64,000 nucleotides of DNA. It comes from Cryptomeria japonica (taxonomy: Eukaryota; Streptophyta; Pinopsida; Cupressales; Cupressaceae). Shown here one piece after another: positions 1 to 11,830 of the stretch (position 1 is the first letter of the stretch; the number at the start of each line of letters is the position of its first letter). The stretch covers positions 663,343,938 through 663,407,937 of the forward strand of contig NC_081414.1 in assembly GCF_030272615.1 (NCBI RefSeq). The letters are read 5' to 3'. The notes beneath the pieces are model-generated. The model was given only the letters and a program-made list of their open reading frames with translations, searched no databases and was not told the origin of the DNA. Position numbers and translations under genes: made by a program.

Positions 1-701
1 AGACTGGTAAAAATGTCTTATGCCGCTTTGGTCCTTCGTACCGCTTGGGATCCACGAACCGCTTGGGGTCAACATGCTACTTCAGATTGGGAAAAACATT
101 CAGCAAAACATCAATAGTCTAAAGAGTATAATTCTACATATCGGTTGGAACAAATACCGATTGTGCTCTAACTCATACATATAAAGAGGATCTCAATGCA
201 AGTGTGTGTCCATCAATGACAATCATAACATAAACATCAAAAATGCCAACATTGTAAAAATGTGTAAATTTAGAGAGCACGCATGAAATTAAAAAAAAAA
301 AACTAGTTACTTTTGGAAGATACAAGTCAGTAACATATGGGGTTGAAGATGGCAAAGAGTCAAAGAGATGTGAGTTAGCCAATACAGATATATCTGTAGC
401 TGAAACTAGTTGATGAGTATGCAATGCATACACTCTACTTCTCCATCTCCAATTTTGTAGACAGGAATTAATAAAGATGCTCAACATCTAGACCCTAAAG
501 GCATTCTATCAACCATTAGAAAGTGGAGAGAAAATTTGTATGCACTTGCTAGTAGGGTAGTCAAGAAAGAAATAAGAGCCTATCACAACATTAGTCACAA
601 GGCTAGTTTGTCTCACAAAATGGGAACAAAAGTAGATGAGGATATTCTTATGTGGAAATATTAAATTTTAATTTTATTAAAAATAAAGGCTAACCCTCTT
701 A
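1..701. other. Host flank, no gene seen
   Basis: AT-rich sequence left of the nested transposon stack. The only long frame (minus strand, about 173-487) has no recognisable domain and runs through A-rich DNA, so I treat it as chance. No RNA gene or structured repeat was found. Confidence 0.5.
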
Positions 702-1160
702 ATGGGCTTGCAAAGAGCTATTTTTTATAACGAAGATCAAGATAAGCCTAGAGAATGGTTGAAGGCTATTCATTCAAGAATAAATATAATCAAGAAATGT
801 AAGGAAAAATTAAATAAGAGCATAATCTTAGAAGATCAAGCCATGCTTAAGATCAAGAAGTTTATTGAAAATCTCCTCTACATGTTTTGGGACTCCTTAG
901 TATCTTCCAAAATGGTCGGAGCCTTTTCAAATTCCCTTCATCAATTAGTGTATGAGAATTTCATTTATAGATTGATAAAGAATAAGGTGCTAGTTCATAA
1001 ATTCTCGAAAGAGTTGTAGTAGAAGATATAACATTTTACCTTTTCACAAGCAAAAAATAAAATATCACAAAGATCAAAATATGAATGATCTAATTGAAGT
1101 TGTCAATGCTTTCTTAGAACATTTTCTAGATCAAGATACCCACATTAAGGACACGTGATT
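702..1160 (+). pseudogene. Possible Ty1/copia gag remnant
   Basis: An open frame of 105 codons (702-1019) is followed by several in-frame stops. The text resembles the helical gag region of plant copia elements (REWLKAI near the start, FIENLL and SSKMVG in the middle, KEL at the end). Past the stop the same frame reads SQAKNK and then two Cys and a GHV, like a decayed zinc knuckle. No LTR, integrase or RT was found next to it. The assignment rests on overall resemblance only; it could be another retroelement or a chance frame. Confidence 0.3.
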
Positions 1161-3187
1161 ATTTAATTATTTATTATTTTGATAATGTGATAAATCAACT
1201 CTTAAAGTTGATATTTTTAGAAGTAGCATTGAATTTTCCCACTTAGCTTCTAATTGGTAGTCACTCTTAGTTTAGCTCAAGCCACCCAATATTAGCTTCA
1301 GATGGTCTCTTTTCAAATAAAAATTTCTAGGGTACCAAGGTATTCATTAATATCTCTTCTTGAAACTCTTTTACGGGTTAGGAATAACTGAATTGTAGTG
1401 AACTTATACAATTTTAATGTTGAACTTTAATAAGTTTAATAATTTTTCCAATTTTGAAATCAATCAAAGGATCATGCATGTTGCTCACAACTAATAATTT
1501 GATCATGGTGATGGTTGATTGTTTATGAATGGTAGTTTTGAATAGGTGTGACTAATATCCCTTCAAGTATTTTACCACACCTTCTTCTATACTTACGGAG
1601 CTTCTCTCTCATTGAGAGGTACTAAATTTGGAGATGAATAATAAATTATATCATCATGCATAAGAGGTATTATTAGTCATGTGGAAGTAAGGAGAAATGA
1701 TTCCTCAAGTTTGATATATATTTTAATAGAGTATTTTGTATCTTTTTTATAATGAAGTGATGCTTTGTGGGGCATTTTTCACAAACACACACAGATATAT
1801 ATATCAAACTATATATATATATTTGAGAGTCTCTAAAAGAAATATGGTCTTATAGAATGTCATTGTTGTTGGATTTCTACAAATTTGATTCATTTTAATG
1901 CCTTCATAAACTTGGTATTCATTACAACTATGTTTGATTCTAATGTTCATAAGTAGATCAATGCTAAGAATTCTTTGTGTTGTAAAATAGTGTGACACCC
2001 GATATGAACACAATACTCTAAATGTTTAGATGGACCACTTATCAACCAACACAATGCTTCAAACATCATGATTAAAATACATTGCAAATCAGATAATCAC
2101 TTGTCACTAGCTCTTGCTTCGTATTCCTACTAAATGCTATATAATTGGGTAATTCTCCCACTATAAGAGCTTTTTTCAATAGTAACCCAAGCCAATTAAA
2201 AATAACCAAAATATGGCCATCCAAGTTCACTTGATCTTGAAGGGAAGGATGCTTGTGATAGATATAAGTAAACCATGGTGCAAGTTACTCCACCTCATAC
2301 CCTTGAGGAGATTCCTCTTAGTCCTAAAATAATCTCTCCATCTATAATGTGAAGGGAGCAATGATTCTACTAGAACATGTCTTGTTCATCCTAGATTTGG
2401 GGTGCTTCAATAAATGCATATCAATATATCAAGATGGTAATGTGTATTATGTAGCATAATTATGTTAGGATGGAAAAGTTTGAGACGTCATTTCAATACA
2501 ATATTCTTTGTGAAGATAAAAAATTTAAGTCCCCTTAGAATCATAATGCATTCACTTAAGTGAATTATTGGCTACCCTATTAATACTAAAGGGGAATCCT
2601 ATTAGATTCCTAAAGGCATTCGCTATAGTTGCTAATATTTTACTTGATATTTTCATATTAAGAATGAAAAGTCCTTTTGGAGTATATTTGAAATTCTCAA
2701 GAGTCTCAAATTTATTTAGAAGCTCCAAGAATAGATCATTAATAAAATAACATTACCTAAATCATTTCATCTATGGTATTACAAGGGCTCATTAGCATTA
2801 TCAAAAGGTCAAGACAATAGTTTTTTTCTTATTTAAGGGTGCAAATGGATTGATCAACAAGTGGATGTGTGAAAAACTAATGTGAATCCAAATTCAATGA
2901 ACCAATAATTAGTTGCCATAGTTCTAGCTATCATATTTTGTGGGGCCTTTTTCTTTTATTCTAATATGTACTCATGATCCTATTAGAAATAAATTCTTGA
3001 TATGGGGCTATGAACATATGTTGAAGGCCACAATCACTATTAATTGGCCAACTTAGGGAAACTTGTATAGGGCCACATATTATCAATGACATTGTCATCT
3101 ATTTTCAACCATGATGAAATAGATGACATGTCTCATTCCCATCCCAAATAATAAAAAAGAGTAAGGATAAAGGTCATTATATTTGTG
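1161..3187. other. Host flank, AT-rich, no gene seen
   Basis: No coding region, RNA gene or mobile element is recognisable. An imperfect AT microsatellite is at about 1795-1822. Short frames at 1804-2013 (minus) and 2568-2750 (plus) show no domain and are probably chance. Confidence 0.5.
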
Positions 3188-3192
3188 AGAAC
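3188..3192. repeat. Target-site duplication of element A (left copy)
   Basis: AGAAC lies directly before the TG that opens the left LTR. The identical AGAAC follows the CA that closes the right LTR at 43342-43346. A perfect 5-bp pair 40 kb apart is what an LTR integrase leaves and ties the two LTRs to one insertion. Confidence 0.85.
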
Positions 3193-4578
3193 TGTATCTA
3201 GGGGTAAATTAAGTGTAAATAACATAATCAAATTATCAGAGCGAATCACTAACTCTAATCTAATCAAATTACTCCTAAATTGCAATGAAATAAAGCTAAC
3301 ATCAATTGAATTATGAAATGAAACTAATTAAAAGCTCCCTCAATTAATGCAACATGGCTTCCATTGCTCTTCTCCAATTTCTGTGGTAGGTGGCTCTCAG
3401 GTATTGCACTGGAATTCTTGCATATGATTAACACAAATATTTTGAAGATTGTGATTCTGAATGCTAGATTGAATTGATGAAAATGATCTTGTATTTAATC
3501 AAATTACTCCTAAATTGCAATGAAATAAAGCTAACATCAATTGAATTATGAAATGAAACTAATTAAAAGCTCCCTCAATTAATGCAACATGGCTTCCATT
3601 GCTCTTCTCCAATTTCTGTGGTAGGTGGCTCTCAGGTATTGCACTAGAATTCTTGCATATCATTAACACAAATATTTTGAAGATTGTGATTCTGAGATTC
3701 TTGATTATGAATGCTAGATTGAATTGATGAAAATGATCTTGTATTTATAGATTTTCAACATAGATGGGGTGAGAATTTTGAACTCAAGTCCTGATTGGGA
3801 GACAACTGATTTAGATTGATCAGTTAACAGAGTTTATTGATTTGTTAACTCAATAGATTGGAGAGTGAACTAAATAGATTGGCTAGTGAACTCAATTGAT
3901 TGATCAGTAGACTGAATTGACTCACTAGTTGACTGAATTGATTAGGGAGATGACTAATTACATGGATCAGTCAAAAAAAGGTGATTGAGAGTTAAAAAGG
4001 ATGATTGATGAGTTAACTGAGTTAACTGATTAGATAACTGATTTGATAAATCAGTTATGATTTTAGCATGTGTTGTAGGATTTTGAAATTGAATTTGATC
4101 CTCATTTTCAATTTGGATTTGAATTTGGACTTTCGAATGTTGAAATGCACATGAAATTAATTGAAATTCAGATTTGGTGAAATGTGAATTTGGTGGAAAT
4201 GAAATTAATTGGAATTAGAATTTGGGAGAAATGAAATGAAATTAGATGGAATTAAATGGAATTATAATTTGGGGAATTGGAGGAATTTAATTAAATAATT
4301 TAAATGAAATTATTTAAACATAGGAAATTGAATTAATTAAATAATTAAGATTATTTAACTAGGGAAAAAGTCGCAATTAATTAAATAAATAATATTTAAT
4401 TAATAATTGAGATAGGGTTAATTAATTAGAATGATGCAGAAGTTGAAATTGGACAATTAATAATGATTTGAATTGATTAGAAGAATAAGTTAGTTTAATT
4501 AAATAATTAAAGAATTACTTAATTAAATAGACGAATATATTTAGTGTAAGATCGATGAGACATTTTTAGGTGTCTACA
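3193..4578 (-). repeat. Element A 3' LTR (1386 bp)
   Basis: Read on the minus strand it opens TGTAGACACCTAAAAATG and ends in CA. It aligns along its length with 42226-43341 and is longer mainly because of an internal 235-bp tandem duplication. The region 3780-4070 is dense in short GATCAGTTAACT-like subrepeats, present in both LTRs. The adjoining polypurine tract shows this is the 3' copy. Confidence 0.88.
3261..3730. repeat. 235-bp tandem duplication inside the A 3' LTR
   Basis: The unit beginning TAATCAAATTACTCC at 3261 recurs at 3496, a period of 235 bp. The A 5' LTR (42226-43341) has a single copy, so the duplication is specific to this LTR and arose during or after insertion. Confidence 0.85.
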
Positions 4579-4595
4579 TTTGCCCCTCTTTGACA
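4579..4595 (-). promoter_or_regulatory. Polypurine tract of element A
   Basis: On the minus strand it reads TGTCAAAGAGGGGCAAA immediately before the TG of the 3' LTR. Element B has the near-identical CTCAAAGAGGGGCAAA in the same place (36783-36798). This is the usual position for the plus-strand DNA primer. Confidence 0.85.
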
Positions 4596-4919
4596 CAATG
4601 TCGGAACAATGTTGTTTAAAAGAAAATGAAAAAAATAATGCCCCAGTATGCCCCAGTGACACTTAGGGTATAAATATGCCCCCTCGAAAAAAGTGGTTGA
4701 AAAATTATGGAATGAAGACCATTTTTTTGGAAATGTGCTAGAAAGTGATAGTGTGCAGTTTGGTAAGGTTTCGATCTCATTTGGTATGTCTACAATTGCA
4801 TTGAAGTTGGAGGGGTCCATAGCCATTAGGGTGGAAAAAAACCCTAGTTATGAGCTATAAATTGAAAATTGGTATTGATTTGAGCTCATTTGCATTGACT
4901 TGCTTTGTAAGAATTCCTT

Positions 4920-5180
4920 AGAGATTATAGTGCTTTCGGCATCCTTGGAGCGAAATGGCAGGTCATAGAGCGAGGCTGCATTTTATCAGAGACCTCCCAG
5001 CATTTCGCAATTGACTGTCAAATTTTTTGCATTTGCTTTTAACCCTTCTCAATTGATTTTTAATTGCGCATTTGAAGTTCCTGATTCACACTTGTTTAAA
5101 TCAATTCAAATTTGGAAGTTTTGATTCGCAGTTGCTTAAATCAATTCACATTTGGTTTAAGTATTTTGCAATTGATTATG
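4920..5180 (+). promoter_or_regulatory. Motif cluster upstream of the antisense PMD gene of A
   Basis: Several variants of a short motif: TTCGCAATTGA near 5004, AATTGCGCATTTG near 5062, ATTCGCAGTTGC near 5124, and further TCAATTGATT and TTGCAATTGATT. The same motif, in the same orientation relative to transcription, is clustered in A's gag-pol leader (42022-42117). Presumed regulatory; function unknown. Confidence 0.5.
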
Positions 5181-5305
5181 ATAGGCATTTATTTATGCAT
5201 CCTGATAATGTGAAGATGTAACTAATTCATTTTTTATGTTTTCCAAATGTAGGAGCATTGTCTAGTATTGCTTGCTAGACAAACAAGCATGATCAACATC
5301 ATGAG

Positions 5306-7225
5306 TTGGACGCAGAGGATACTGCATTGTTGCGACAGGTTGGATTGTATCACATAGCACATTTGCCTGAGGTTATGGCCAATAGGGCCATGATTACTGT
5401 TTTTATTGAGCGGTGGAATTCAAAGACATGTTCTTTTCATCTATCGACGGGTGAGCAATCCATCACACTTGAGGATGTGTGGCATATCTTACGCATTCTA
5501 ATATTTGGTACAATAGTTACTTTTGATCGTCGTGATGGTGTATCTGCTCTGTGTGCACTATTTGAGTGTTCCGAAGATGATCTCCATATTTGTGATCATT
5601 ATGAGAATCATTGGGATGATTTTGATTATGATGATCTCACTATTGTTCTTGCTTGCATTGTTGTTGGATTATAGATCATTGGTAGAAGTACCCATGGTTT
5701 CCCTATTGGATGGGGATGAGTCATGCATGATATGATTATTGATAGATGGGTGTTTTCTTGGGGTCCTTATCTTATTGCCACTTTATATCATCATATACAT
5801 GGAATTGTTTATTTGCGGCAGAAATCAGTTGGATGTGGCATTACTTTGCTCTAGATGTGGGCTTGGGAGCACATAGCTATATTTCATCCTGCCTTACATG
5901 TTGATTTAGAGCCAAAGAAGCCATATTCTTATAGGTACATTGTTGGTGTGAGACATAGGACGTCGGTTAATATCTTTTATTGGTATCATTAGATTGATAT
6001 CTTACAGTATTTCTCATGAAGACCTTAACTCACTTGCCCCAGTTGGGTTGATGATGCCCAACATCTTCCTTTTTATCGATAGTAGAGATATCTTATTGGT
6101 CGAGATGTGGGTGACCAAGGGCTATTGATATGCATCTTCCTAGCTATCTACTCTAACAGTTCGAGTAGATACAGGGTATTCCAGATGTGACTGCTTATTT
6201 TTCTCGCACTACTTGAGAGGTTGGTGATTGGGGTGATTGTGTGCAGCCTCATGTTGTTATTGTTGAGTTTTGATCCTCTTTCTCTTGATCAATGGGGATG
6301 GCAAGTTGGTGTAGCAGATCCGGGGACTACAATATAGTATAGTGTGTGGTGGATATAGCATAGGCCCATACCTTTGATAGATCTGATAGTTCTGATTGCT
6401 TCTCAGCAGATTAGACATGGCAGGGGTTCCAGGGGGAGAGGGAGAGGTGGGGGGAGAGATGGGGGGAGAGATGGATAAGGGAGAGATGGAGGAGGGAGAG
6501 ATGGAGGTCAGATAGATCTAATAGCAATGGTTGCAGAGCAGGTACATAGAAAAGAGGAGGATGTTGATATTGGTGGAGAGACTGCATCTATGAGTAGTTC
6601 TTATAGGAGTGATAGTGAGGGAGATGAGTCAACATCATGCTCATTGAGAAGCGATGGGGATGAGGGTGGGGATAGTGGACATGATGTTGACATGCCCCAA
6701 GCTACGGAATCAGGAGGTGTGGAGGGAGGAGATGGGGAGGGATTGAGAGTTCAGATTAGGAGTTTAGAGGACTTGGTCGCTACTTTGCAATAGCAGTGGA
6801 TGGAGGATAGAGATTAGTATCAGTAAGAAATGGAGGATTTGGCTATAGAGAGGGGTCAAATAGCTGCTAAGAGAGATCAACTACAAAGGGAGAGGGATGA
6901 GGTAGTTAGAAGAGCTCATACCGCCATGGATGCATATGATCAATTATTTGGGCCAATGACAGAGGTACAAAGCGAGGCAAATAGATATTTTGTTGTTGTA
7001 CAGGAGGCTATTTACTATAGGTAGGCTTATGATAGAGGCATTCCTGAGGGTCAGAGGGAGCCTAGTTTTAGCACTTTCATGGGGAGGAGATCGAGTCAGA
7101 CTACCTCTCTACAGACTAGCAGTGGAGGAGTGATGGGTCCACCTAGGGCGCTATCGGGATAGACTAGATTTAGGCAAGATGCACCTACTCATAGAGGCAG
7201 CATAGGTTCAGAGTTTTGTTATTGA
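5306..7225 (+). pseudogene. Antisense PMD-domain ORF of element A
   Basis: Runs opposite to A's gag-pol, between integrase and the 3' LTR. The first 122 codons (5306-5674) carry the N-terminal signature of the plant mobile domain (aminotransferase-like family): an HLPEVMANRA-type stretch, FIERWNSKTCSFHL, then the hallmark TLEDVWHIL. After stops the frame continues with a WAWEHIAIFHP segment, a Gly/Arg-rich part over the purine repeat at 6421-6512, an acidic Ser-rich part (6527-6793) and a likely coiled coil (6830-7024). It ends with SSGGVMGP, which is also found at the end of B's antisense ORF. At least a dozen stops make it a pseudogene. The start is uncertain; the first clean codon is TTG at 5306, and upstream ATGs are out of frame. 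Tat elements are known to carry extra ORFs, including antisense ones. Its role is unknown. Confidence 0.75.
6421..6512 (+). repeat. Purine-rich GGGAGAGATGG minisatellite
   Basis: Degenerate repeats of a GGGGAGAGATGG-type unit within the antisense PMD ORF, encoding a Gly/Arg-rich stretch. B's antisense ORF has a comparable low-complexity segment at the same relative place (about 34330-34420). Confidence 0.7.
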
Positions 7226-7477
7226 TATTGTATCATAGATACGATGTACTTTGACACATTTTTATTAGATATATGATATGCATTCTTGATGAGCTATTTG
7301 ATGATGAACTTCATGGTGTAATGTTTCCTTGTTGTTTTTATGCTTATGCTTACTTGGTAATGTAGTGATGTTTCTTTATTTTGTGATCTGTGAATGTATA
7401 TATGAATATTGATGAAAAGATTGTGATAATGGACTAATGCAACATTATGTGAAATGATCTATATGAAAATGCGATTT

Positions 7478-7863
7478 TGTTAGGGTTTCAAGCAGATCCG
7501 AAGCAAATATGAACTAACAATTATATGCAGATTTAAATACAAAAGATAAAGAAATAAAACAAGACATAGATAACATAGAGATTTAACGTGGTTCACCCAG
7601 CATGGGTTACATCCACCATACACAGCCGTCCAATCTTTCTTATTATCCAGCAAAAATAGTACATCAACCTTACAATGCCTTAAGCATCCCAGTCGCTTAT
7701 AACATGCATGTTTTGGGCAACAAACAAAGTCGGCCTTTTTTAGGGTTTTATTACAATGTCGGTTTTCATCAACAAAAAAACGGAAAAAAAAAAATTTCTC
7801 GGGGGCTGCCGCCCCCAAACCCCCGCTTACAGTACTTTGTTGATTAGTCACCACATTTCAACA
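7478..7863 (-). repeat. Copia 3' LTR of composite D (386 bp)
   Basis: On the minus strand it opens TGTTGAAATGTGG and closes CCCTAACA. The purine-rich CCAGGTGGGAGAT just before it on the minus strand is the polypurine tract (about 7864-7876), and a second similar AAGTGGGAGATTG lies about 40 bp further upstream. There is no counterpart at the other end of D. Confidence 0.75.
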
Positions 7864-8044
7864 ATCTCCCACCTGGAGACTAATCAGGCTCCACACCGAA
7901 CAATCTCCCACTTGGAGACTGATACTACACGACACCACTGTACATGCAACATCCGCTGGATAAAACACTAGGACTTGATTGGTATAAATTCCACAATTAG
8001 AAATCAAGAAGACCAACAAAAACTGATGAAGAAATCAGCTTCTC

Positions 8045-8783
8045 CTATGGAACTGCCTTTGTGAACATATCGGCAGGATTCTCACTTGTGTGAATCTTCT
8101 CAAGTCGTAACTGACCCTCCTCCAAAATAGTCCGGATGAAGTGGTACCTGAGCTGAATGTGCTTTGTCCTTGAATAAAAAGCAGAGTTCTTCACAAGATG
8201 AATGGCACTCTGGCTATCAGTATACAATGGGCTATCCTTTTGTGTCTGACCCAATTCCTTCAGAAAACATTGCAACCAAATCATCTCTTTGTTGGCTTCT
8301 GTAGCAGCAACATACTCAGCTTTAGTGGTTGAAAGTGCAACAACCTTTTGCAGCCTAGAAATCCAACTGACTGCAATTCACCCTATAGTAAAAAACATAC
8401 CCTGTAGTACTCCTCCGTGAATTAATATCACCTGCCAGATCAGAGTCAACAAATCCACTTAGAGTAGCATTAGATCCTTTGAAACATAATGCCTTCGTAG
8501 TAGTTCCTTTCAAATACCGAAGAATCCATTTCACAGAATTCCAATGTTCCATACTCGGATTACTCATAAACTTGCTCACAACTCCCACTGGATGTGCAAT
8601 ATCTGGCCTTGTGCATACCATTGCATACATCAGACTACCAACAGCTGATGAATACAGGATGTTAGAAATTTTATTAACCTCTTCCTGTGCCTGTGGGCAC
8701 ATCTCCTTAGTCAATTTGAAATGACTAGCCAAAGGTGTACTAACTGCTTTTGCATCCTGCATGTTAAGGTTCCTCCACAACAT
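8045..8783 (-). pseudogene. Copia RT C-terminus and RNase H fragment
   Basis: Two frame pieces. Positions 8783-8355 match the end of copia RT and the start of RNase H (VSTPLASHFKL, SAVGSLMYAMVCTRPDIAH, VKWILRYLKGT, then STTGYVF). Positions 8284-8045 match the rest of RNase H (KEMIWL region just upstream, YTDSQSAIHL, HIQLRYHFIR, ending in the typical ENPADMFTK). A frame break separates them near 8290-8355. The YVDD-containing N-terminal half of RT is absent because of the junction at about 8784. Confidence 0.85.
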
Positions 8784-9215
8784 TTAATACCCAAAACAAT
8801 TTCATTTACTCTTTCCATAAAAGCATAAATCTTTTCATCTTCTTCCATTTTTCAGATGTTCATACATGACTCAGAAGCTTCCAAGTTTTGAAATTTTGAT
8901 TGTGGAATCTCCTTCATTCAGTGTTTCCAAATGATCCCAAATAGCTTTAGCAGTAGACCTATCTGATAGTCCCATGATTTGTTGATCTGATCATGCACTC
9001 AAAAGTGCTTCTCTTGCTTTGCAATCATTTTCCTCATCTTTTGTCAAGTTAGCTAGACTGGGCTGACCTGGTATAGTAGCAGTATAACCATTCTTTGTAA
9101 CTTCCCAGATGTCTTTTCCAATGCAATTTAGATGTGTCTCCATTCTAATTTTCCATATGCCATAGTTGGTTCCATCGAGTTTAGGGTTGTCCTTCTTGAA
9201 ATAGTTAGTAGACAT
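8784..9215 (-). pseudogene. Copia gag fragment
   Basis: Begins with ATG at 9215. The first 74 codons match the N-terminal domain of plant copia gag (LDGTNYGIWKIRMETHL, then AREALLSA). After a stop the same frame continues with a WDHLETL-type motif and breaks up before joining RT sequence at about 8784. The LTR and primer site lie directly upstream, so the start is natural. Truncated by the deletion that built D. Confidence 0.75.
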
Positions 9216-9259
9216 TGGATCTCCTCAAGTTGTTAAACTTCTACAAAAGAGGACTAAGC

Positions 9260-9271
9260 TCTGATACCAAT
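9260..9271 (-). promoter_or_regulatory. Primer binding site of D (initiator Met tRNA type)
   Basis: On the minus strand ATTGGTATCAGAG directly follows the LTR end CTAACA. This is the standard primer site of plant Ty1/copia elements, complementary to the 3' end of initiator tRNA-Met. Confidence 0.85.
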
Positions 9272-10321
9272 TGTTAGGTCCTGGGGACAACTGAGAGGGG
9301 GGGTGAATAAGTTGTCAAATGAATTCAAACCAAAAATAATTTAACCAACTTTATGCTTAATACGGGTAAACCAGTTAAGTATGTTGGTAGATAGTTATAA
9401 CAGTTAATTGCTATACCGGTAAGGATTAGTGCATGAAACATAAACACAATGTCATCCACAACACATAACACCAATATTTGTACATGGAAACCCTATAAGG
9501 GGAAAAACCATGGTGGGAAACCTTACCCATAATCAAATGATACTACTGTAGATAGTAAGTGTACATAAATGGGGTCTACACATGCAAAAAGGCCAACAGC
9601 CTAGAGCTCACTGCTCAATCACAAAATGGGAGTCACACTGACTACAGTTGGATGGTTAAATACAATAAGAATGTACTGCACAAAATAGCATCTTCATATG
9701 TTGGATTCAGTACCGGTGTAATGCTGATGTGCTTTCACAAAAACCTAGCTTCACCTTCAAATGATTTCTGCATCTATAGCTCTGCTTAATCTCGCATATA
9801 CCTTCTCACAATCCTTTTTCACATTCCACACTTGATCTTACAAATAAGATCTTACATTTATACCATAACCTAAGACCAATTTTAGTAGGTCGGCTCTACA
9901 AGATATTATAATAAAAACATTTTACAAACAATATAATATCTGATGCAATAACCAATTGAACATGTCAGCTTAATGCATTTACAATAATAATTAATCATCT
10001 CCATAGCATGCCATGTTGATCTGAAAAAGATAAACATGCCAGTGTAACCCTAGACCTATTTGCTAGTAACAACAAATATGCAACTGTGAATATACCAATG
10101 AACAAAACTCCGAGACAATATGTCCAGACGATGTCTTCGACATTACCAAGTGTTTTCCATGTCATTCCAAGTGTCGGTGATCATTATATCTTGCCGGTGT
10201 ACCATATACCAGTAACTATGCAATAGTTACTTGCTTGTCGGTGAATGTTGCTAGATCTCCAAAGTGCTAGTGTTTTAGTAGGTGTTGACATCAATGACAA
10301 AACCATACCAAAATACCAACA
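9272..10321 (-). repeat. Copia 5' LTR of composite D (1050 bp)
   Basis: On the minus strand it opens TGTTGGTATTTTGG and ends ACCTAACA. It contains the GGTTTTTCCCC and GGGTTTCCATGT block and the run of Cs near the end, features shared with LTR C at 39749. It ends beside the primer site. Confidence 0.8.
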
Positions 10322-11014
10322 TCAAATTCAGTTGGAGATACCAATCTCATCCACTGTCATTGATAACTTTCTTTAAAAAAATAAAATAGTCATGTTTGTT
10401 GCCTCAGCTTGACCATTGCTTTGGAAATAGTAAATTGTTTCAAAACGTTGTTGGATGTGAAATTGTTCGCAAAGTTCACTCACTTCTTTATTTTTGAAAG
10501 GTCATTTGTTATCAGTTACAATGTACATGGGTACTCCATATCTGCAAATAATATAATTCAAAATGAATTTAGCTAGTTTCTTTCCTGTTGTGAAGGTCAT
10601 CGGGATTGCTTCAACCCATTTTGTGAACTATTTTTTAGTTGTGAGGATAAAGTATTGTCTGTTGGGGGAGGTAGGGTTTATTTTCCCTATGAGATCTAAT
10701 CCCCACTATGAAAATGGTCATGGTGATGTTATTAACTAAAGATCTTGAGCAGGTTCATGGATCAGGTTCCCATGAATTTGGCGTTTATTGCATCTTTGGA
10801 CATACTTGTAAGCGTCCTTTTCCATTGTAGGCCAATAATAACCTATTTGCAACAGTGTTTTTGCTAGAGAAGGTCCAGAAGAATGTGCCCCACATATTCT
10901 ATCATGAACTTCTTTCATGGCGATTTGCACCTCCTCAACATTAAGGCATTTGAGTAAGGTGTCATCTACACTTTTTCTGTACAAAGTGTCAGCAATAATT
11001 GAATGTTTTAACAA
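10322..11014 (-). pseudogene. Integrase fragment of element A
   Basis: The 11014-10736 frame gives the zinc-binding N-terminal part (CLNVEEVQIAMKEVHDRICG, then HSSGPSLAKTLLQIGYYWP and CNKRQIHG). Through stops the core continues with WGLDL, VTDN and GQAEAT, so the three catalytic acidic residues of a retroviral-type integrase can be seen. Homology to B's integrase continues until 10322, where copia LTR D cuts it just before the segment equivalent to B's LNPALWAYRTS. The C-terminal part is absent from the window. Confidence 0.85.
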
Positions 11015-11041
11015 TTGTCGGATGAGTGTCTTCCTTTGATT

Positions 11042-11830
11042 TCATGAAAGATCAGGAGGTATATATTGATCATGAAGGTATACATATATATCTTTGTACC
11101 ATGGGGACTCAGGTCCTATTATCATACATACATATTCAGTGGATGGTATTTCATAAGCTGGGACAATGAATTGTTCCACTTGAAATTCAAAGTGACCTCC
11201 ATCGTTTGGCATATCCAAGAGAGAACATACCATTGCCATTGCATTTGCTATCTTGTTTTGCGCCATTGGTATATGTTCAAATTTTACATTGGTGAAGTGT
11301 TTCTTGTATTCTTCCACCAATTATTTGTATGATGTTAGCTTGTCATCTTTTGTATTGTAATCATCATTGACTTGATTAATAATAATTTGTGAGTCTCCAA
11401 AGACTTGTAGTTCCATGATCTCCCACTGTAGTGCAGTTCATAGTCCTACCATCAGGGCTTCATATTTAGCAATGTTATTGGTGCAAGGGAATTTTATCAT
11501 GAATGATTTGGGAATTGAATCTCCTTTAGGAGTTAAGAACAAAATTCCTGCTCCTACTCCATGATTTGTGTGAGACCCATCAAAAAATAGTTTCCAGTTT
11601 GTTTGTGATGATATTGTAAATATTGATTCATTTGGAAAATCTGCCACAATTGGATGACTGTTTTGTAGGGGTGCTTCTGCAAGTTGATCTGCTACGATTT
11701 TTCCTTTTATGGCTTTTCTATTGACATATTCAATGTCTAATTCATTGAGTATCATAACCCACTTTGCAAGTCTTTCGGCCAGTGTTTCTCTATTCATCAG
11801 GTACTTGAGTGGATGAAAGTGTGCAATGAG
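11042..11830 (-). pseudogene. Second (archaeal-type) RNase H region of element A
   Basis: The 11797-11438 frame reads LAKWVMILNELDIEYV, a linker, then WKLFFDGSHTNHGVGAGIL and NIAKYEALMVGL, which is the second RNase H that marks the Tat lineage. The 11320-11042 frame continues with a FEHIPMAQNKIANAMA stretch (normally NxxAD, decayed) and the linker to integrase. It aligns with B at 29030-29800. Stops at several sites, no function expected. Confidence 0.85.

Larger units (their letters stand above)
7478..10321 (-). mobile_element. Element D: chimeric, internally deleted Ty1/copia element
   Basis: On the minus strand: LTR (10321-9272), initiator-Met-type primer site, partial gag, direct join to the C-terminal part of RT-RNase H, polypurine tract and a short LTR (7863-7478). 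The two LTRs are unrelated (1050 against 386 bp, different sequences), and integrase and most of RT are missing. The bases beside the two ends (GATTT and TCAAA) do not match. On one side element A stops inside integrase, and on the other it resumes after its antisense gene, so host-element DNA was lost too. This suggests recombination between two separate copia insertions. Confidence 0.75.

Noticed and set aside
3193-4578. A solo LTR, independent of 42226-43341
   Set aside because: The AGAAC duplications lie at 3188 and 43342, a polypurine tract adjoins this LTR and a primer site adjoins the other, so they are the ends of one element.
5306-5674. Host PMD gene
   Set aside because: Element B has a matching antisense ORF at the same place, so it belongs to the retroelement.
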